In this document: piece after piece, positions 18,364 through 26,785 of the stretch | Layout: each line of letters begins with the position of its first letter | Position numbering within the stretch: position 1 is the stretch's first letter | Assembly: GCF_023646285.1 (NCBI RefSeq) | Contig: NZ_JAMOKX010000002.1 | Span: forward strand, 248,001 to 312,000 | Source: Helicobacter colisuis | GTDB taxonomy: Bacteria; Campylobacterota; Campylobacteria; Campylobacterales; Helicobacteraceae | Length of the DNA: 64,000 nt | Reading direction: 5' to 3' | Notes under the pieces: model-generated | Database searches by the model: none | The model's input: the letters and a program-made list of their open reading frames with translations, nothing else | Told to the model about the DNA's origin: nothing | Position numbers and translations under genes: made by a program

Positions 18364-20094
18364 ATGTGTCATTCACAAGATTTGTGGAATCTTACTCCGC
18401 TTTTTTCTAACAAAGAAACATTAGAAGAATCGTTGCGTAATGAAATTAATCGTGCAGCAAAGTTTGAAGAACAATATAAAGGTCAATTAGCCACGCTTGA
18501 TCACCACTTCTTTTATCAAGCTATCAAAGAGTATGAAAAGATTTTTGAAAATCTATCAAGGGTAATGACTTATGCATTTTTGTGTTTTGCGGCTAACACT
18601 AAAGAAGGTGCATTTTTAGCCAAATGCGAAATGGAAGTTAATAAGGCGCAAGATAAATTATTGTTTTTTGATTTAGAATTTAACGCACTAGAAGAAAACA
18701 AAAAAAAGGATTTTATTTGCAATGCAAAAGAATATAGCTATTATTTGGAACTTTTAGCTAAAAACGCAAAACATCAACTCACTTTGCCTGAAGAAAAAAT
18801 ATTGTTAAAAACACAACCTGTGGGTGTAGATAGCTTTAAGCGCCTTTTTGATGAGCATTTAAGCCGCTTGAAATTTGAATTCCAAGGCAAACAATTAAGC
18901 GAAGAAGAGATTCTAAGCTTTCTTTATGATAAAAATCAAGTAACAAGAAAAGAGGCTGCAAAATCTCTTAGTGTAACTTTGCGAGAAAATTTGGAGCTTT
19001 TGGCTTATATTTACAATGTGGTGCGTAAAGATTTGAGAATCACAGCAGAATTAAGAGGCTATAAATCGCTAGAAGAATCACGCCACAATGATAATCAAAT
19101 TACCCAAAAAAGTGTGGATAGTATGGTTAAGAGCATTAATGATTCAGTAGGGATTGTAGAGGAATACTACACTCTAAAAACAAAGCTTTTGGGATTAGAG
19201 AAATTATATGATTATGATCGCTATGCGCCACTTTTATGCAGTGAAGATTCAGAATTCACTTATGAAGAATCTAAAAAAATCGTTTTAGAAACCTTTAGAG
19301 AGTTTTCGCCACGGTTTTATGAGATTGCCAAAAAGGCTTTTGATGAGGGGTGGGTTGATTCGCATCCAAGAGAAAATAAAAGAGGAGGCGCTTTTAGCCA
19401 TAGTGCGGTGCCAAGTGTCCATCCTTATTTGATGCTAAATCACACCAATAAAAGACGAGATGCTTTCACAATGGCTCATGAATTAGGACACACAATTCAT
19501 CAATATCTCTCTTATGGGGTGGGTTATTTGAATGCAGATACTCCCTTGACAACAGCAGAAACTGCCTCTGTCTTTGCTGAAATGCTTTTATTTGACAAAA
19601 TGAAAGAGATTTTATCTAAAGAAGAAAAAATCGCACTTTATGCAGGGAAGTTAGAGGATATTTTTGCAACACTCTTTAGGCAAAATGTTTTTACTAATTT
19701 TGAAAGAAGGGTGCATCAAGAAGAATCGGAGTTAAGCGCAGATGAGTTTAGCCAAATATGGCAAGAAGAGAATCAAAAAATGTTTGGCAAGAGCGTGATT
19801 ATGACTGAGGATTATCGTTTGTGGTGGTCGTATATTCCGCATTTTATTCATACTCCTTTTTATTGCTATGCGTATAGCTATGGGCAACTTTTGGTTATGG
19901 CACTTTTTGGTGTTTATAAAAAAGAGGGAAAAAGCTTTATAGAGAAATATGAGAAGTTTTTGAGCTTAGGCGGTAGCAAATCGCCAAAGGAATTGGTAGG
20001 TATTTTTGGCTTGGATATTGAAGATGATGATTTTTGGAAAATAGGGATCAAAGAAGTAGAATCATTGCTAAAGGGATTAAAAGAGATTTTATAA
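18364..20094 (+). CDS. pepF: Oligoendopeptidase F, M3 zinc metallopeptidase
   Basis: A cytosolic M3B peptidase of 576 residues that degrades oligopeptides. The zinc motif is H372-E373-x-x-H376 in FTMAHELGHTIHQYL, with the third ligand glutamate expected in TTAETASVFAEML about 25 residues later. The preceding SAVPSVHPYLMLNHT loop is typical of PepF. The ATG at 18364 follows GAGGAGAG. The promoter-like TATAAAATAATAAAAT lies 20-35 bases upstream. The next gene starts 18 bases after its stop with a G-rich ribosome binding site, so the genes to cutA may be one operon. Confidence 0.96.
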   Translation: MCHSQDLWNLTPLFSNKETLEESLRNEINRAAKFEEQYKGQLATLDHHFFYQAIKEYEKIFENLSRVMTYAFLCFAANTKEGAFLAKCEMEVNKAQDKLLFFDLEFNALEENKKKDFICNAKEYSYYLELLAKNAKHQLTLPEEKILLKTQPVGVDSFKRLFDEHLSRLKFEFQGKQLSEEEILSFLYDKNQVTRKEAAKSLSVTLRENLELLAYIYNVVRKDLRITAELRGYKSLEESRHNDNQITQKSVDSMVKSINDSVGIVEEYYTLKTKLLGLEKLYDYDRYAPLLCSEDSEFTYEESKKIVLETFREFSPRFYEIAKKAFDEGWVDSHPRENKRGGAFSHSAVPSVHPYLMLNHTNKRRDAFTMAHELGHTIHQYLSYGVGYLNADTPLTTAETASVFAEMLLFDKMKEILSKEEKIALYAGKLEDIFATLFRQNVFTNFERRVHQEESELSADEFSQIWQEENQKMFGKSVIMTEDYRLWWSYIPHFIHTPFYCYAYSYGQLLVMALFGVYKKEGKSFIEKYEKFLSLGGSKSPKELVGIFGLDIEDDDFWKIGIKEVESLLKGLKEIL

Positions 20095-20112
20095 AGGGGG
20101 GAGGTAGTAGCT

Positions 20113-20592
20113 ATGAATTTAGAGAAAATCCTGCACGATAAGAAATTTATGGAGCTTAATAAAATGCATTGTCGTAAGATATTAGAGTATTTAATCCATA
20201 AAAAAATCAATTTTTCCATTGTTTGCAATGTTTCTTGTGTGAAATTTGAGCCTGAACTTCCAAGTAATATCAAGGCAGCCTTTAGTGAATTAACCGTGTT
20301 TATTTTAGCGGGTTATACTTTTGAGAGTTTGGAAATTGATGAGAATAATCTCTATTTTGAAGCAGGGTTTGGTGAAGAAAATTTGGGTAGTTTTGTAACA
20401 ACTCCTTTGGAATCTATTGTTCAAATTTTGCTACCCAATGAAACAGATATTCGTGCTGATTTTTGCGTTTTTATTAATCTTTTGGCGACTTATATTGTGC
20501 CGCAAAATGAGAATGATTTTGGTGATGATGGTGTAAATAGCTCTATGAAAGCTTTATTATCAAATCCAAAGAATCGTAAATTTAAGAAATAA
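20113..20592 (+). CDS. SspB-like protein, possible ClpXP adaptor
   Basis: A 159-residue protein without a confirmed family. Its organisation matches SspB: an N-terminal helix (HCRKILEYLIHKKINF), short strands including VSCVKFEPELP, and the characteristic LYFEAGFGEENLGSFVTTPL followed by ESIVQILLPNE. E. coli SspB has the same pattern (FNARFGG..., VPL..VLAIY), and binds ssrA tags to deliver proteins to ClpXP. The C-terminal basic tail SNPKNRKFKK could be the ClpX-binding tail. The match is by eye and the identity is low. It lies downstream of pepF, with a G6-containing ribosome binding site. Confidence 0.6.
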   Translation: MNLEKILHDKKFMELNKMHCRKILEYLIHKKINFSIVCNVSCVKFEPELPSNIKAAFSELTVFILAGYTFESLEIDENNLYFEAGFGEENLGSFVTTPLESIVQILLPNETDIRADFCVFINLLATYIVPQNENDFGDDGVNSSMKALLSNPKNRKFKK

Positions 20593-20629
20593 AAATGGAT
20601 AATATTTTTGAATTTTTAAGGGGGAGTTT

Positions 20630-21292
20630 GTGGATAAAAAAATTAACTTAAAAATATTTCGATTTGATGTGCAGACAGATTATTTGCCTTATTTTTCAAA
20701 GTTACAGATAAAAATAGACAAAGAAAGAACACTTTCAGAATTATTAGAAAAAATAAAAGAGAATCTCTTTGGTTTTGCTTATAATGCTTATGGGTTTAAA
20801 ATCAATGGAATCGTGGTATGTGATTTTGGCTTAAAAATAGAAGATTTGATTGGAAGATTTGGGCTAAATTGGACAATAGAACCTTTGAATGTGAGATTGG
20901 TTACAAAGGATCTGGTGATTGATACTAAGCCATTTTTGCAAAAGATTCAAGAATTGGAAAGATTTGGGCTTAATCAAAGTGAGGATTTTGTGCTTACATT
21001 TTTTCCATTTGCTTATGCTACGCCCATTGGCTTAGAAGAAAGTAGTTCTAGTGAAGTGTTTTTTGTGTTAGCGTATTTGATTTATCAAGAAACTAACAAT
21101 GAAGCAATACTTGAGTTTGTTACAATGGGAGAAAATAATATTTTTAATACCCTAGCTATTAAAAATTATGTTTTTCCGATGAATAGTTATGTTGATAATT
21201 ATTTGAATGAATTTAAGAAAATTATCTTTAAAAAAAGCAATCATAAAGAAGTGAAGAATTTAGCTAAATTGCTTTTAAATAGAATTTTATAA
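20630..21292 (+). CDS. Relative of fumarate/succinate dehydrogenase iron-sulfur subunit lacking the cluster cysteines
   Basis: A 220-residue protein with a GTG start after AAGGGGGAG. Residues 5-50 (INLKIFRFDVQTDYLPYFSK) resemble the N-terminus of SdhB/FrdB/MfrB, and TIEPLNVRLVTKDLVIDTKP resembles the SdhB segment LEPLPGFPVIKDLVVD. Between them the 2Fe-2S cysteine loop (CRSGICGSC in the enzymes) is replaced by AYNAYGFKINGIVVC, which has one cysteine. It therefore cannot bind the same cluster. The rest has no 4Fe-4S motif. It is followed by a CCG-domain-like protein in the same order as mfrB-mfrE-type genes. Likely a structural or assembly paralogue, which is an inference. Confidence 0.6.
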   Translation: MDKKINLKIFRFDVQTDYLPYFSKLQIKIDKERTLSELLEKIKENLFGFAYNAYGFKINGIVVCDFGLKIEDLIGRFGLNWTIEPLNVRLVTKDLVIDTKPFLQKIQELERFGLNQSEDFVLTFFPFAYATPIGLEESSSSEVFFVLAYLIYQETNNEAILEFVTMGENNIFNTLAIKNYVFPMNSYVDNYLNEFKKIIFKKSNHKEVKNLAKLLLNRIL

Positions 21293-21303
21293 AGGGAAGT
21301 GTG

Positions 21304-22122
21304 ATGAAGGAATATATTTTATTACATAATGATTTTTACCCTAAAAGTGCTTTTATTTTGACAGAAAATTTAAAGAAGCTTTGCCAAAAACTACAGATTC
21401 CTATAGCTGGGATTCAAAAAATTGCTTGTGAGAATCGATTATTACCCTTTGTGGATGAGCTAAAATATTATGGGCAAATTTTAAGAGCTTTGGTAGAGGC
21501 ACAAAAAAAAGAGAGTAAGCTTTTGGTTTATGATAGTCAAACTTTGCTTGGAATTTTGGAATTTTTTAGAAAATATTATGAAGATTTGGAATTCAAAGAG
21601 CAATTATTGAAAGATTTTGGTATAGAAGTGGATATTTTGGAATTAGAGAAATGTTTTATTTTTATGCCAGAAGTGATTTTGCAAAATATCAAGGGATTGC
21701 ATAAGAAGAGAAGATGGGAGGGTTTTAAGTGCGCATTTTTACTAGATAGAGAATTGGAGAAAATAGTCAGGGATTATTATCTTATTGAAGAATTTGAAAA
21801 TATTTTGGGACTCAAAATTTTAACTTTCTATAAAGATAGTCTTGATTATTTACTGCTTAGCAATAAGAGATTGGCTCACAAAATGGGTGGTAGAGATTAC
21901 TATGAGATGGTGGATTGTGGAGTGGATTGTATTATCACGCCAAATATTGGAAATTTTGAGCTTTTAGATAGGAATGCCCATGAAAATAAAAGAGCTTCAG
22001 GGCGCGATGATTTGGAGATTCCGCTTTTGTTTATTTCACAAATTTTTCTAGCACTATTTGAAGAGTTTGGTGCAAGCGATCTGTTGTTTGATCAGCATAT
22101 CATAGCTCCAAAGATGCTTTAA
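21304..22122 (+). CDS. Relative of SdhE/MfrE (CCG-domain) subunit lacking its cysteines
   Basis: A 272-residue protein. Its start (MKEYILLHNDFYPKSAFILT) and the late VDCGVDCIITPNIGNFELLD segment recall HdrB/SdhE/MfrE subunits, in which a CCG motif binds a cluster and the following segment reads like ADCIVTPCPLCHLNLD. Here NIGNF replaces the expected cysteine-containing CPLCH, and only scattered Cys remain. Together with the preceding gene it looks like a non-catalytic copy of a methylmenaquinol:fumarate reductase pair. The ATG follows AGGGAAGTG. The stop overlaps the next start (TAATG). Confidence 0.55.
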   Translation: MKEYILLHNDFYPKSAFILTENLKKLCQKLQIPIAGIQKIACENRLLPFVDELKYYGQILRALVEAQKKESKLLVYDSQTLLGILEFFRKYYEDLEFKEQLLKDFGIEVDILELEKCFIFMPEVILQNIKGLHKKRRWEGFKCAFLLDRELEKIVRDYYLIEEFENILGLKILTFYKDSLDYLLLSNKRLAHKMGGRDYYEMVDCGVDCIITPNIGNFELLDRNAHENKRASGRDDLEIPLLFISQIFLALFEEFGASDLLFDQHIIAPKML

Positions 22123-22403
22123 TGGTTGTAGCTTTAAAGGTTATCGCATCATTAATTATTGCAATGGTTTGGTATCAGCTGACTTCAAACCAAGAAACTG
22201 CTATTTTCTTTTTTGTTTTAATGCTGATTATATTTTTTATTCGCCCCATTGCTTATCAAAGCCCAACAGAAAGGCAGGATTATTTGGATAAATTCCGTAA
22301 AGCTAAAGAGAGACAAGCTAATATTGAGCAGCTTCGCAGGGAAGAAAAAAAGAAAGTCCAAGAAGAGCGAAATAGAAAAAAACCAAAAGAATCAAAAGAA
22401 TAG
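22122..22403 (+). CDS. Small membrane protein with basic coiled-coil tail
   Basis: A 93-residue protein with two membrane spans (residues ~3-20 and ~26-44), then a highly charged C-terminal helix from about residue 48 (KFRKAKERQANIEQLRREEK). Predicted topology is a membrane hairpin with a cytoplasmic coiled coil. No family was recognised. It is translationally coupled to the upstream gene (TAATG) and is 4 bases before cutA. Confidence 0.75.
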   Translation: MVVALKVIASLIIAMVWYQLTSNQETAIFFFVLMLIIFFIRPIAYQSPTERQDYLDKFRKAKERQANIEQLRREEKKKVQEERNRKKPKESKE

Positions 22404-22406
22404 TAA

Positions 22407-22733
22407 ATGTCTTTAATGCTCTTGCAAACAACTACAACATCGGAGAATTCAGAAATATTAATTAAAGAGGCTTTGGAAAGTGGTTTGGTTTCTTGTGTTC
22501 AAAAAGTGCCTATAGAGAGTTTTTATTATTGGGAAAATACTCTAAGAGAAGATAGGGAGATTCTGCTAACTTTCAAGGTTGATCAAGGTGATTTTGAAAA
22601 ATTAAACAAACTGATAGAAGCAAAGCATATTTATGAGATTCCAGAGATAATCGGAGTGCATTTAGATTTTGTCTCTAGCAAATACCAAAAATGGCATAAT
22701 GAGACTACAAAACTCCATAAAAGAGTTTTGTAA
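22407..22733 (+). CDS. cutA: Divalent-cation tolerance protein CutA
   Basis: A 108-residue CutA1-family protein forming a stable trimer; family members are linked to copper tolerance. The start LMLLQTTTTSENSEILIKEAL, SCVQKVPIESFYYWENTL and YEIPEIIGVHLDFVSSKY are family signatures. It is the last gene of the rightward run from pepF. A short hairpin (CAAAACTC/GAGTTTTG at 22708-22730) lies in its last codons. The stop is three bases from the convergent YdcH-like gene. Confidence 0.93.
   Translation: MSLMLLQTTTTSENSEILIKEALESGLVSCVQKVPIESFYYWENTLREDREILLTFKVDQGDFEKLNKLIEAKHIYEIPEIIGVHLDFVSSKYQKWHNETTKLHKRVL
22708..22730. terminator. Possible bidirectional hairpin at the cutA / YdcH convergence
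   Basis: CAAAACTC and GAGTTTTG form an 8-bp stem with a 7-base loop inside the last codons of cutA. A weak T tract (ACTACTTTTT) follows on the + strand. It may serve as terminator for cutA; the overlap with coding sequence keeps confidence low. Confidence 0.35.
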
Positions 22734-22735
22734 GA

Positions 22736-22960
22736 CTACTTTTTGCTTTCTTTATACTCCATAATCATGGCTAGAGCTTCATCTTTTAAGCTAAGCTTTT
22801 TCTTTTTTAATTCACTTAGTTCAATATCTGTGGCGTGCTCTCTACCCTCGCTAATGTCTTGTATCTTTTGATCAAGTTCGTTATGCTCATCAAAAATTTT
22901 TGCAAAATGTGCATTTTCTTGCTTAAGCACTGTGATTTCATCTCTGTATTCGTGTAGCAT
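22736..22960 (-). CDS. YdcH-family (DUF465) small protein
   Basis: A 74-residue all-helical, highly charged protein. Segments MLHEYRDEITVLKQENAHFA, FDEHNELDQKIQDI and LKKKKLSLKDEALAMI give the helix-hairpin pattern and C-terminal LKKKKLxLKDE motif of the YdcH/DUF465 family. The function of the family is unknown. It has its own start with AGGAGTAAAA upstream. Confidence 0.85.
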   Translation of the reverse strand: MLHEYRDEITVLKQENAHFAKIFDEHNELDQKIQDISEGREHATDIELSELKKKKLSLKDEALAMIMEYKESKK

Positions 22961-23027
22961 TTTTACTCCTTTAAATAAAATAATATTATAAACAAAATTG
23001 CCTTAAAAACATTAGGCAAAACAAAAT

Positions 23028-24218
23028 TTAAGTGCGATAATCCGCATTGATTTTTACATATTCATAGCCTAAATCACAGCCATAGGCAACAAATGATTCT
23101 TTACCTAAGCCGATATTGCAAGAGATTTTATAAGAATCTTGCTTTAAGACTCTAGCGGCTTTTTCTTCATTGAGGCTATCAAAATAGATTTTACCCTTGC
23201 TATACACGCAAATTTCTCCAAAATTAATCTCTAAGGTATTAGGATCACATTCAATCCCACTTGCACCAATAGTAGAGGCGATTCTTCCCCAATTTGGATC
23301 GCAACCAAAAAGTGCAGTTTTTACTAATGGAGATCGACTAAGAGCCTTCGCGCAAATCTCTGCCTCTCTTTGTGTTTTAGCACCCTTAACTTCAAAAGCA
23401 ACGAGCTTAGTGGCTCCTTCTCCATCTCGCACAATATCAGTAGCAAGTTTATGCATAATTTTTTCTAACGCAAAGAGAAAGGCTTCTTTGTCGTAATTGC
23501 CACTTTTTTGGTTACTAAGTAAGAGAATTGTGTCATTTGTTGAAGTATCACCATCAACACTAATGGCGTTAAAAGTTGTTTTTGCTGCTTCAAGAAGAAG
23601 TGGGCGCATATCTTCTTTGGGGATAGCTGCATCGGTGGTAATAAAGCAGAGCATTGTAGCCAAAGAAGGATTAATCATTCCTGCTCCCTTGCAAATTGCG
23701 CCAATCTTAAAACTTCTTGTATCATCTAAAAAAACTTCAAAAGCAATGGTTTTGCTGAAGCGATCAGTTGTCATAATAGCTTGAGAAGCGTTTTGATTAT
23801 TTTTTGATTCAAGATGAAATTTGCTAAAAGATTGCATAATCTTTTCTTTTGGGAGTTGCACTCCAATAGTCCCAGTTGAACTCATTATAGGATTGATGAT
23901 ATGGGGGAAAGTGGTTTGTAATTTTGCTAAGATTTCTTGGATATTTTGGATTCCCTCTTCTCCAGTTAGCGCATTGGCATTTTTGGAATTAACTAAAATA
24001 AAATTGGTTTTAAAATTATCTCCATATTGCCTAAAATGTGTAATGGGGGCAGCGCAAAATTTGTTTTTTGTAAAAATGCCCTCTACATCACATAAGGAAT
24101 CAGCATAAATAAAAGCAATATCAAGCTGTGAATTAGCCTTTAATCCTGCACTTACTCCATCACAATAAAAGCCAATAGGCGCACAAACTCCATTTTCAAT
24201 TGGAAAAAGATTAAACAT
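23028..24218 (-). CDS. argJ: Bifunctional ornithine acetyltransferase / N-acetylglutamate synthase
   Basis: An Ntn-fold enzyme of the arginine pathway that recycles the acetyl group from N-acetylornithine to glutamate. The autoprocessing site is A187-T188 in GAGMINPSLATMLCFITTDA, the new N-terminal Thr being the nucleophile. NSKNANALTG and the C-terminal DPNWGRIASTIGASG are standard. The full length of 396 residues is normal. The start overlaps the K+ channel stop by 8 bases. Confidence 0.95.
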   Translation of the reverse strand: MFNLFPIENGVCAPIGFYCDGVSAGLKANSQLDIAFIYADSLCDVEGIFTKNKFCAAPITHFRQYGDNFKTNFILVNSKNANALTGEEGIQNIQEILAKLQTTFPHIINPIMSSTGTIGVQLPKEKIMQSFSKFHLESKNNQNASQAIMTTDRFSKTIAFEVFLDDTRSFKIGAICKGAGMINPSLATMLCFITTDAAIPKEDMRPLLLEAAKTTFNAISVDGDTSTNDTILLLSNQKSGNYDKEAFLFALEKIMHKLATDIVRDGEGATKLVAFEVKGAKTQREAEICAKALSRSPLVKTALFGCDPNWGRIASTIGASGIECDPNTLEINFGEICVYSKGKIYFDSLNEEKAARVLKQDSYKISCNIGLGKESFVAYGCDLGYEYVKINADYRT

Positions 24219-25341
24219 ATTTTAACTCCTCTGGTTTGTCTTTTTTAGATACTAATTGCTTAGTTAGGCGTATTCCATGTGAAGTTCCAATTACAAGCAA
24301 TTTACATTCGCTAGTTACAAGTGTATCTCCATTGGGCATAGAGATGAATTTTCCATCTTTTTGCGTGATTCCAACAATGGAGGTTTGTGTGATTTCACGC
24401 AAGTGAGATTCTTTTAATTTTTTAAGAACAAGCCAAGAATAGCGTGGAACGACAATTTCCTCTAAATCTAAAGGTGTGTCTTTTTGGTAAGCAAAGCGTT
24501 CAAGCAGATTCTCCATATCTGGTCTTGTTGCCATTGCATTTACTCTTTGCGCAAAAAGCTTTGATGGGGAAACAACAGAATCTGCACCAAGTTTTTTTAA
24601 CTTTTCTTCTTCTTCGCTATTGTTTGCATTGGCAATAATAAAATAAGGCTTTCTGCCTAATTCCTTTTCATAAAGTCTTACAGAAACAATTTGGGCAATA
24701 TTATCAGCGATATTGTTAGACAAGGCAATTACTCCCCTTGCGCTAGACAAATGGGATTTTAGCATTGCGATTTCCTCTAAAGGATCTTCATTGATAAAAA
24801 AAGGATAGCGATACTTTAGGGCAATGTCTTCTAATGATTGATTACTATCTACAACAACAAATGGAATATGAGCTTCTCTGAATTGTTTGGAAAGTTGAAT
24901 GGTGTATTCATTGTGATGGCAAATGATAAAATGATTCTTAAGACGCGCAATTTTGTAAATCATACTCCGCTCCTTGATGACTGAGATAAGTTTTCCTCGG
25001 TTTAAGGTGTCAATTACGCCGATGACGCAGAAGCTCAAAACAGCAGAGCCTGCCAACATAACAATGGCAGTATAAATAATGCTTAAAGCATCAAATTCGC
25101 TTTCTTTTAGAGCACCAAATCCAGTTGTTGTGAAAGTATAAGAGCTTTGAAAAAAAGCTTCAATCAAAGTGTAATCGGTGATGACAATATAACCAAGTGT
25201 GCTAAGCAATAATCCTAGAAAAAGTAAAATAAAAGGAAGGCGAAAAGGCTTGAGTTGCTCATATAATAAGCCAGATAAATCAATATCAGGCTTTTGAGTG
25301 CCTTCCCAATGAAGAAGTTTTTTGAGTTTTGTGAAAGCCAC
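24211..25341 (-). CDS. Two-transmembrane potassium channel with RCK (TrkA-N) domain
   Basis: A 376-residue K+ channel: two membrane helices (residues ~35-53 and ~85-108) flank the pore loop, and residues ~130-376 form a cytoplasmic RCK/TrkA-N plus TrkA-C region. The selectivity filter reads TTTGFG (71-76), where most K+ channels have TVGYG. A Phe-containing filter is known in some K+ channel families, so conduction is still plausible. RCK start is NHFIICHHNEYTIQLSKQF. The protein is probably the homologue of the H. pylori channel needed for colonisation (recollection). It lies between rpmB and argJ. Confidence 0.9.
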   Translation of the reverse strand: MAFTKLKKLLHWEGTQKPDIDLSGLLYEQLKPFRLPFILLFLGLLLSTLGYIVITDYTLIEAFFQSSYTFTTTGFGALKESEFDALSIIYTAIVMLAGSAVLSFCVIGVIDTLNRGKLISVIKERSMIYKIARLKNHFIICHHNEYTIQLSKQFREAHIPFVVVDSNQSLEDIALKYRYPFFINEDPLEEIAMLKSHLSSARGVIALSNNIADNIAQIVSVRLYEKELGRKPYFIIANANNSEEEEKLKKLGADSVVSPSKLFAQRVNAMATRPDMENLLERFAYQKDTPLDLEEIVVPRYSWLVLKKLKESHLREITQTSIVGITQKDGKFISMPNGDTLVTSECKLLVIGTSHGIRLTKQLVSKKDKPEELKYV

Positions 25342-25361
25342 TACTCAATCCTAAATCAGGA

Positions 25362-25550
25362 TTAAGAGCGTTTTTTCATTGTGCGTAGAGTAGAAGCAGC
25401 GATTCTAACTTTTGCAGTTGTGCCATCTTCTAGTTTGATGCGAACTACTCTTAAATTAGGTAATGAGCGTTTTTTTGTCTTGTTGTTTGCGTGGCTCACA
25501 TTGTTTCCAACCATTGGACCTTTTCCGCTAAAAACACATCTTTTTGCCAT
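25362..25550 (-). CDS. rpmB: Ribosomal protein bL28
   Basis: A 62-residue basic protein of the large ribosomal subunit. [20 protein letters not shown] and the [13 protein letters not shown] segment are diagnostic. It has a promoter-like TGCTAAAATT sequence upstream on the reverse strand, just beyond the fqrB terminator. Confidence 0.97.
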   Translation of the reverse strand: MAKRCVFSGKGPMVGNNVSHANNKTKKRSLPNLRVVRIKLEDGTTAKVRIAASTLRTMKKRS

Positions 25551-25607
25551 TTTTGATTCCTTAAGAAATTAAATAAAATAAACCATAAATTTTAGCAGAA
25601 TCTATGT

Positions 25608-25636
25608 AAAAAAAACTTTAAAAGCACAAAGCTTTT
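25608..25636 (-). terminator. Rho-independent terminator of the fqrB operon
   Basis: On the reverse strand AAAAGC-TTTGT-GCTTTT forms a short stem directly at the fqrB stop codon, followed by AAAG and a run of eight T. It separates fqrB from rpmB, whose promoter lies just after it. Confidence 0.7.
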
Positions 25637-26591
25637 ATAATCTTTTTTTGATTTCTTGCACAATGTGGAATCCATGATTAAGTGCAGCCGCAATAGAACC
25701 GCCATTTTTATAAAGAATATCCCCAGCAATGTAAATTTTATCAATTGAGCTTTGGTGATTCTCATCAATCAATGGAACTCCATTGTCATCAAGTGCTAGA
25801 TTGCATTTTTTGAGAAAATCAACAGGAGCCATTCCGCCAATAGCATAGACAACTCTATCAAAAGTTTCACTTGTTCCATCGGTGAAATTCACTTTCGGTT
25901 TTCCATTTTCATCTTCAAGGCTAACAATGTCAATACCAAGTTTTGGAGTAATTTTCCCAGCCTCTAAACAAGCATTTAAGTTTTCTTTATTAGTTTCGTT
26001 GATTCTAGAAAACTCAGTGCGTCTGTAATTAAGCATCACAGGATTGGTATCACTAAGCACACAAGCATACTCTACAGCGGAGTTTCCTCCACCAACTACA
26101 AGAATTTTTTCATTGTTTTGACAGCTGTTAGCGTTGAAATTTACTACACTTCTAATAGTGCTTGGAATCGGATAAGAAGGCTTGTTTGGCTGCCCCATTT
26201 TCCCAATAGAGATAACGATAAATTTTGCCTTAATAGAAGTGTTTTGTGTAGTGTGAATTAAAAAATATTCCCCTTCTTTTTTGATTGATTCGACTTCTGT
26301 TTGGAATTGTGCTTCAAAGTTATTTTTAGCAATAATCTCATCAAATAAATCCAAAGTGCTTTCTTTAGTGCCATCACAAAAATAGATATTTCCATTAAGC
26401 TCTACTTTTTGTCCTTTGTAATCTTTATCAACGCGTTTATTATCTTTGTAGAATTTGCGAATAGTTGTGGAGTGATTTTCCCCTTTTTCAAACAAGATAA
26501 CATCTTTAATTCCTAAAATAACTGATTCCACTGCAGAACCAATTCCGCCTGGTCCTCCACCAATAATTGCAATATCATAAATTTCTTTCAT
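25635..26591 (-). CDS. fqrB: Flavoprotein NADPH oxidoreductase FqrB (flavodoxin:quinone reductase type)
   Basis: A 318-residue FAD/NAD(P)-binding enzyme of the thioredoxin-reductase fold. FAD motif IIGGGPGGIGSAVESVILGI and pyridine nucleotide motif VVGGGNSAVEYACV are present, and AIGGMAPVDFLKKC is the second FAD loop. There is no redox-active CxxC, so it is not a thioredoxin reductase. The sequence matches the H. pylori enzyme that passes electrons between flavodoxin and NADP, coupling to pyruvate oxidation (from memory). It overlaps ccoS by 4 bases (ATGA). Confidence 0.9.
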   Translation of the reverse strand: MKEIYDIAIIGGGPGGIGSAVESVILGIKDVILFEKGENHSTTIRKFYKDNKRVDKDYKGQKVELNGNIYFCDGTKESTLDLFDEIIAKNNFEAQFQTEVESIKKEGEYFLIHTTQNTSIKAKFIVISIGKMGQPNKPSYPIPSTIRSVVNFNANSCQNNEKILVVGGGNSAVEYACVLSDTNPVMLNYRRTEFSRINETNKENLNACLEAGKITPKLGIDIVSLEDENGKPKVNFTDGTSETFDRVVYAIGGMAPVDFLKKCNLALDDNGVPLIDENHQSSIDKIYIAGDILYKNGGSIAAALNHGFHIVQEIKKRL

Positions 26592-26785
26592 TTTTTATCC
26601 TTTTTAATAGGTTTGTTAGTTGCAGCTCGGCGCAAATCTTCTTCATTATCAAATAAAACGCCTTGCATCATTTTTTTTTCATCATCAAATTGTCCATTTT
26701 TCAATCCCCAAAGAAATGCAATTAATCCTAAAAGCCCTATGATTAACGAAGTTGCAAGCATAACTCCCACCATTGTTATATTCAT
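26588..26785 (-). CDS. ccoS: cbb3-type cytochrome oxidase maturation protein CcoS
   Basis: A 65-residue protein with one N-terminal membrane helix and the motif FLWGLKNGQFDDEKKM followed by GVLFDNEED, the CcoS signature. CcoS is needed to load heme and copper into cbb3 oxidase. An A9 run (26671-26679 on the + strand as T9) lies in the EKK codons. The ATG forms an ATGA overlap with maf, and its stop overlaps the fqrB start in the same way. Confidence 0.92.
   Translation of the reverse strand: MNITMVGVMLATSLIIGLLGLIAFLWGLKNGQFDDEKKMMQGVLFDNEEDLRRAATNKPIKKDKK

Noticed and set aside
20096-20101. G6 run before the SspB-like gene as phase-variable translation switch
   Set aside because: It is part of a purine-rich ribosome binding site and too short to predict slippage.
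25635-26591. Reading this flavoprotein as thioredoxin reductase
   Set aside because: The fold matches, but no CxxC redox pair exists in the sequence, and the resemblance is to the FqrB type.
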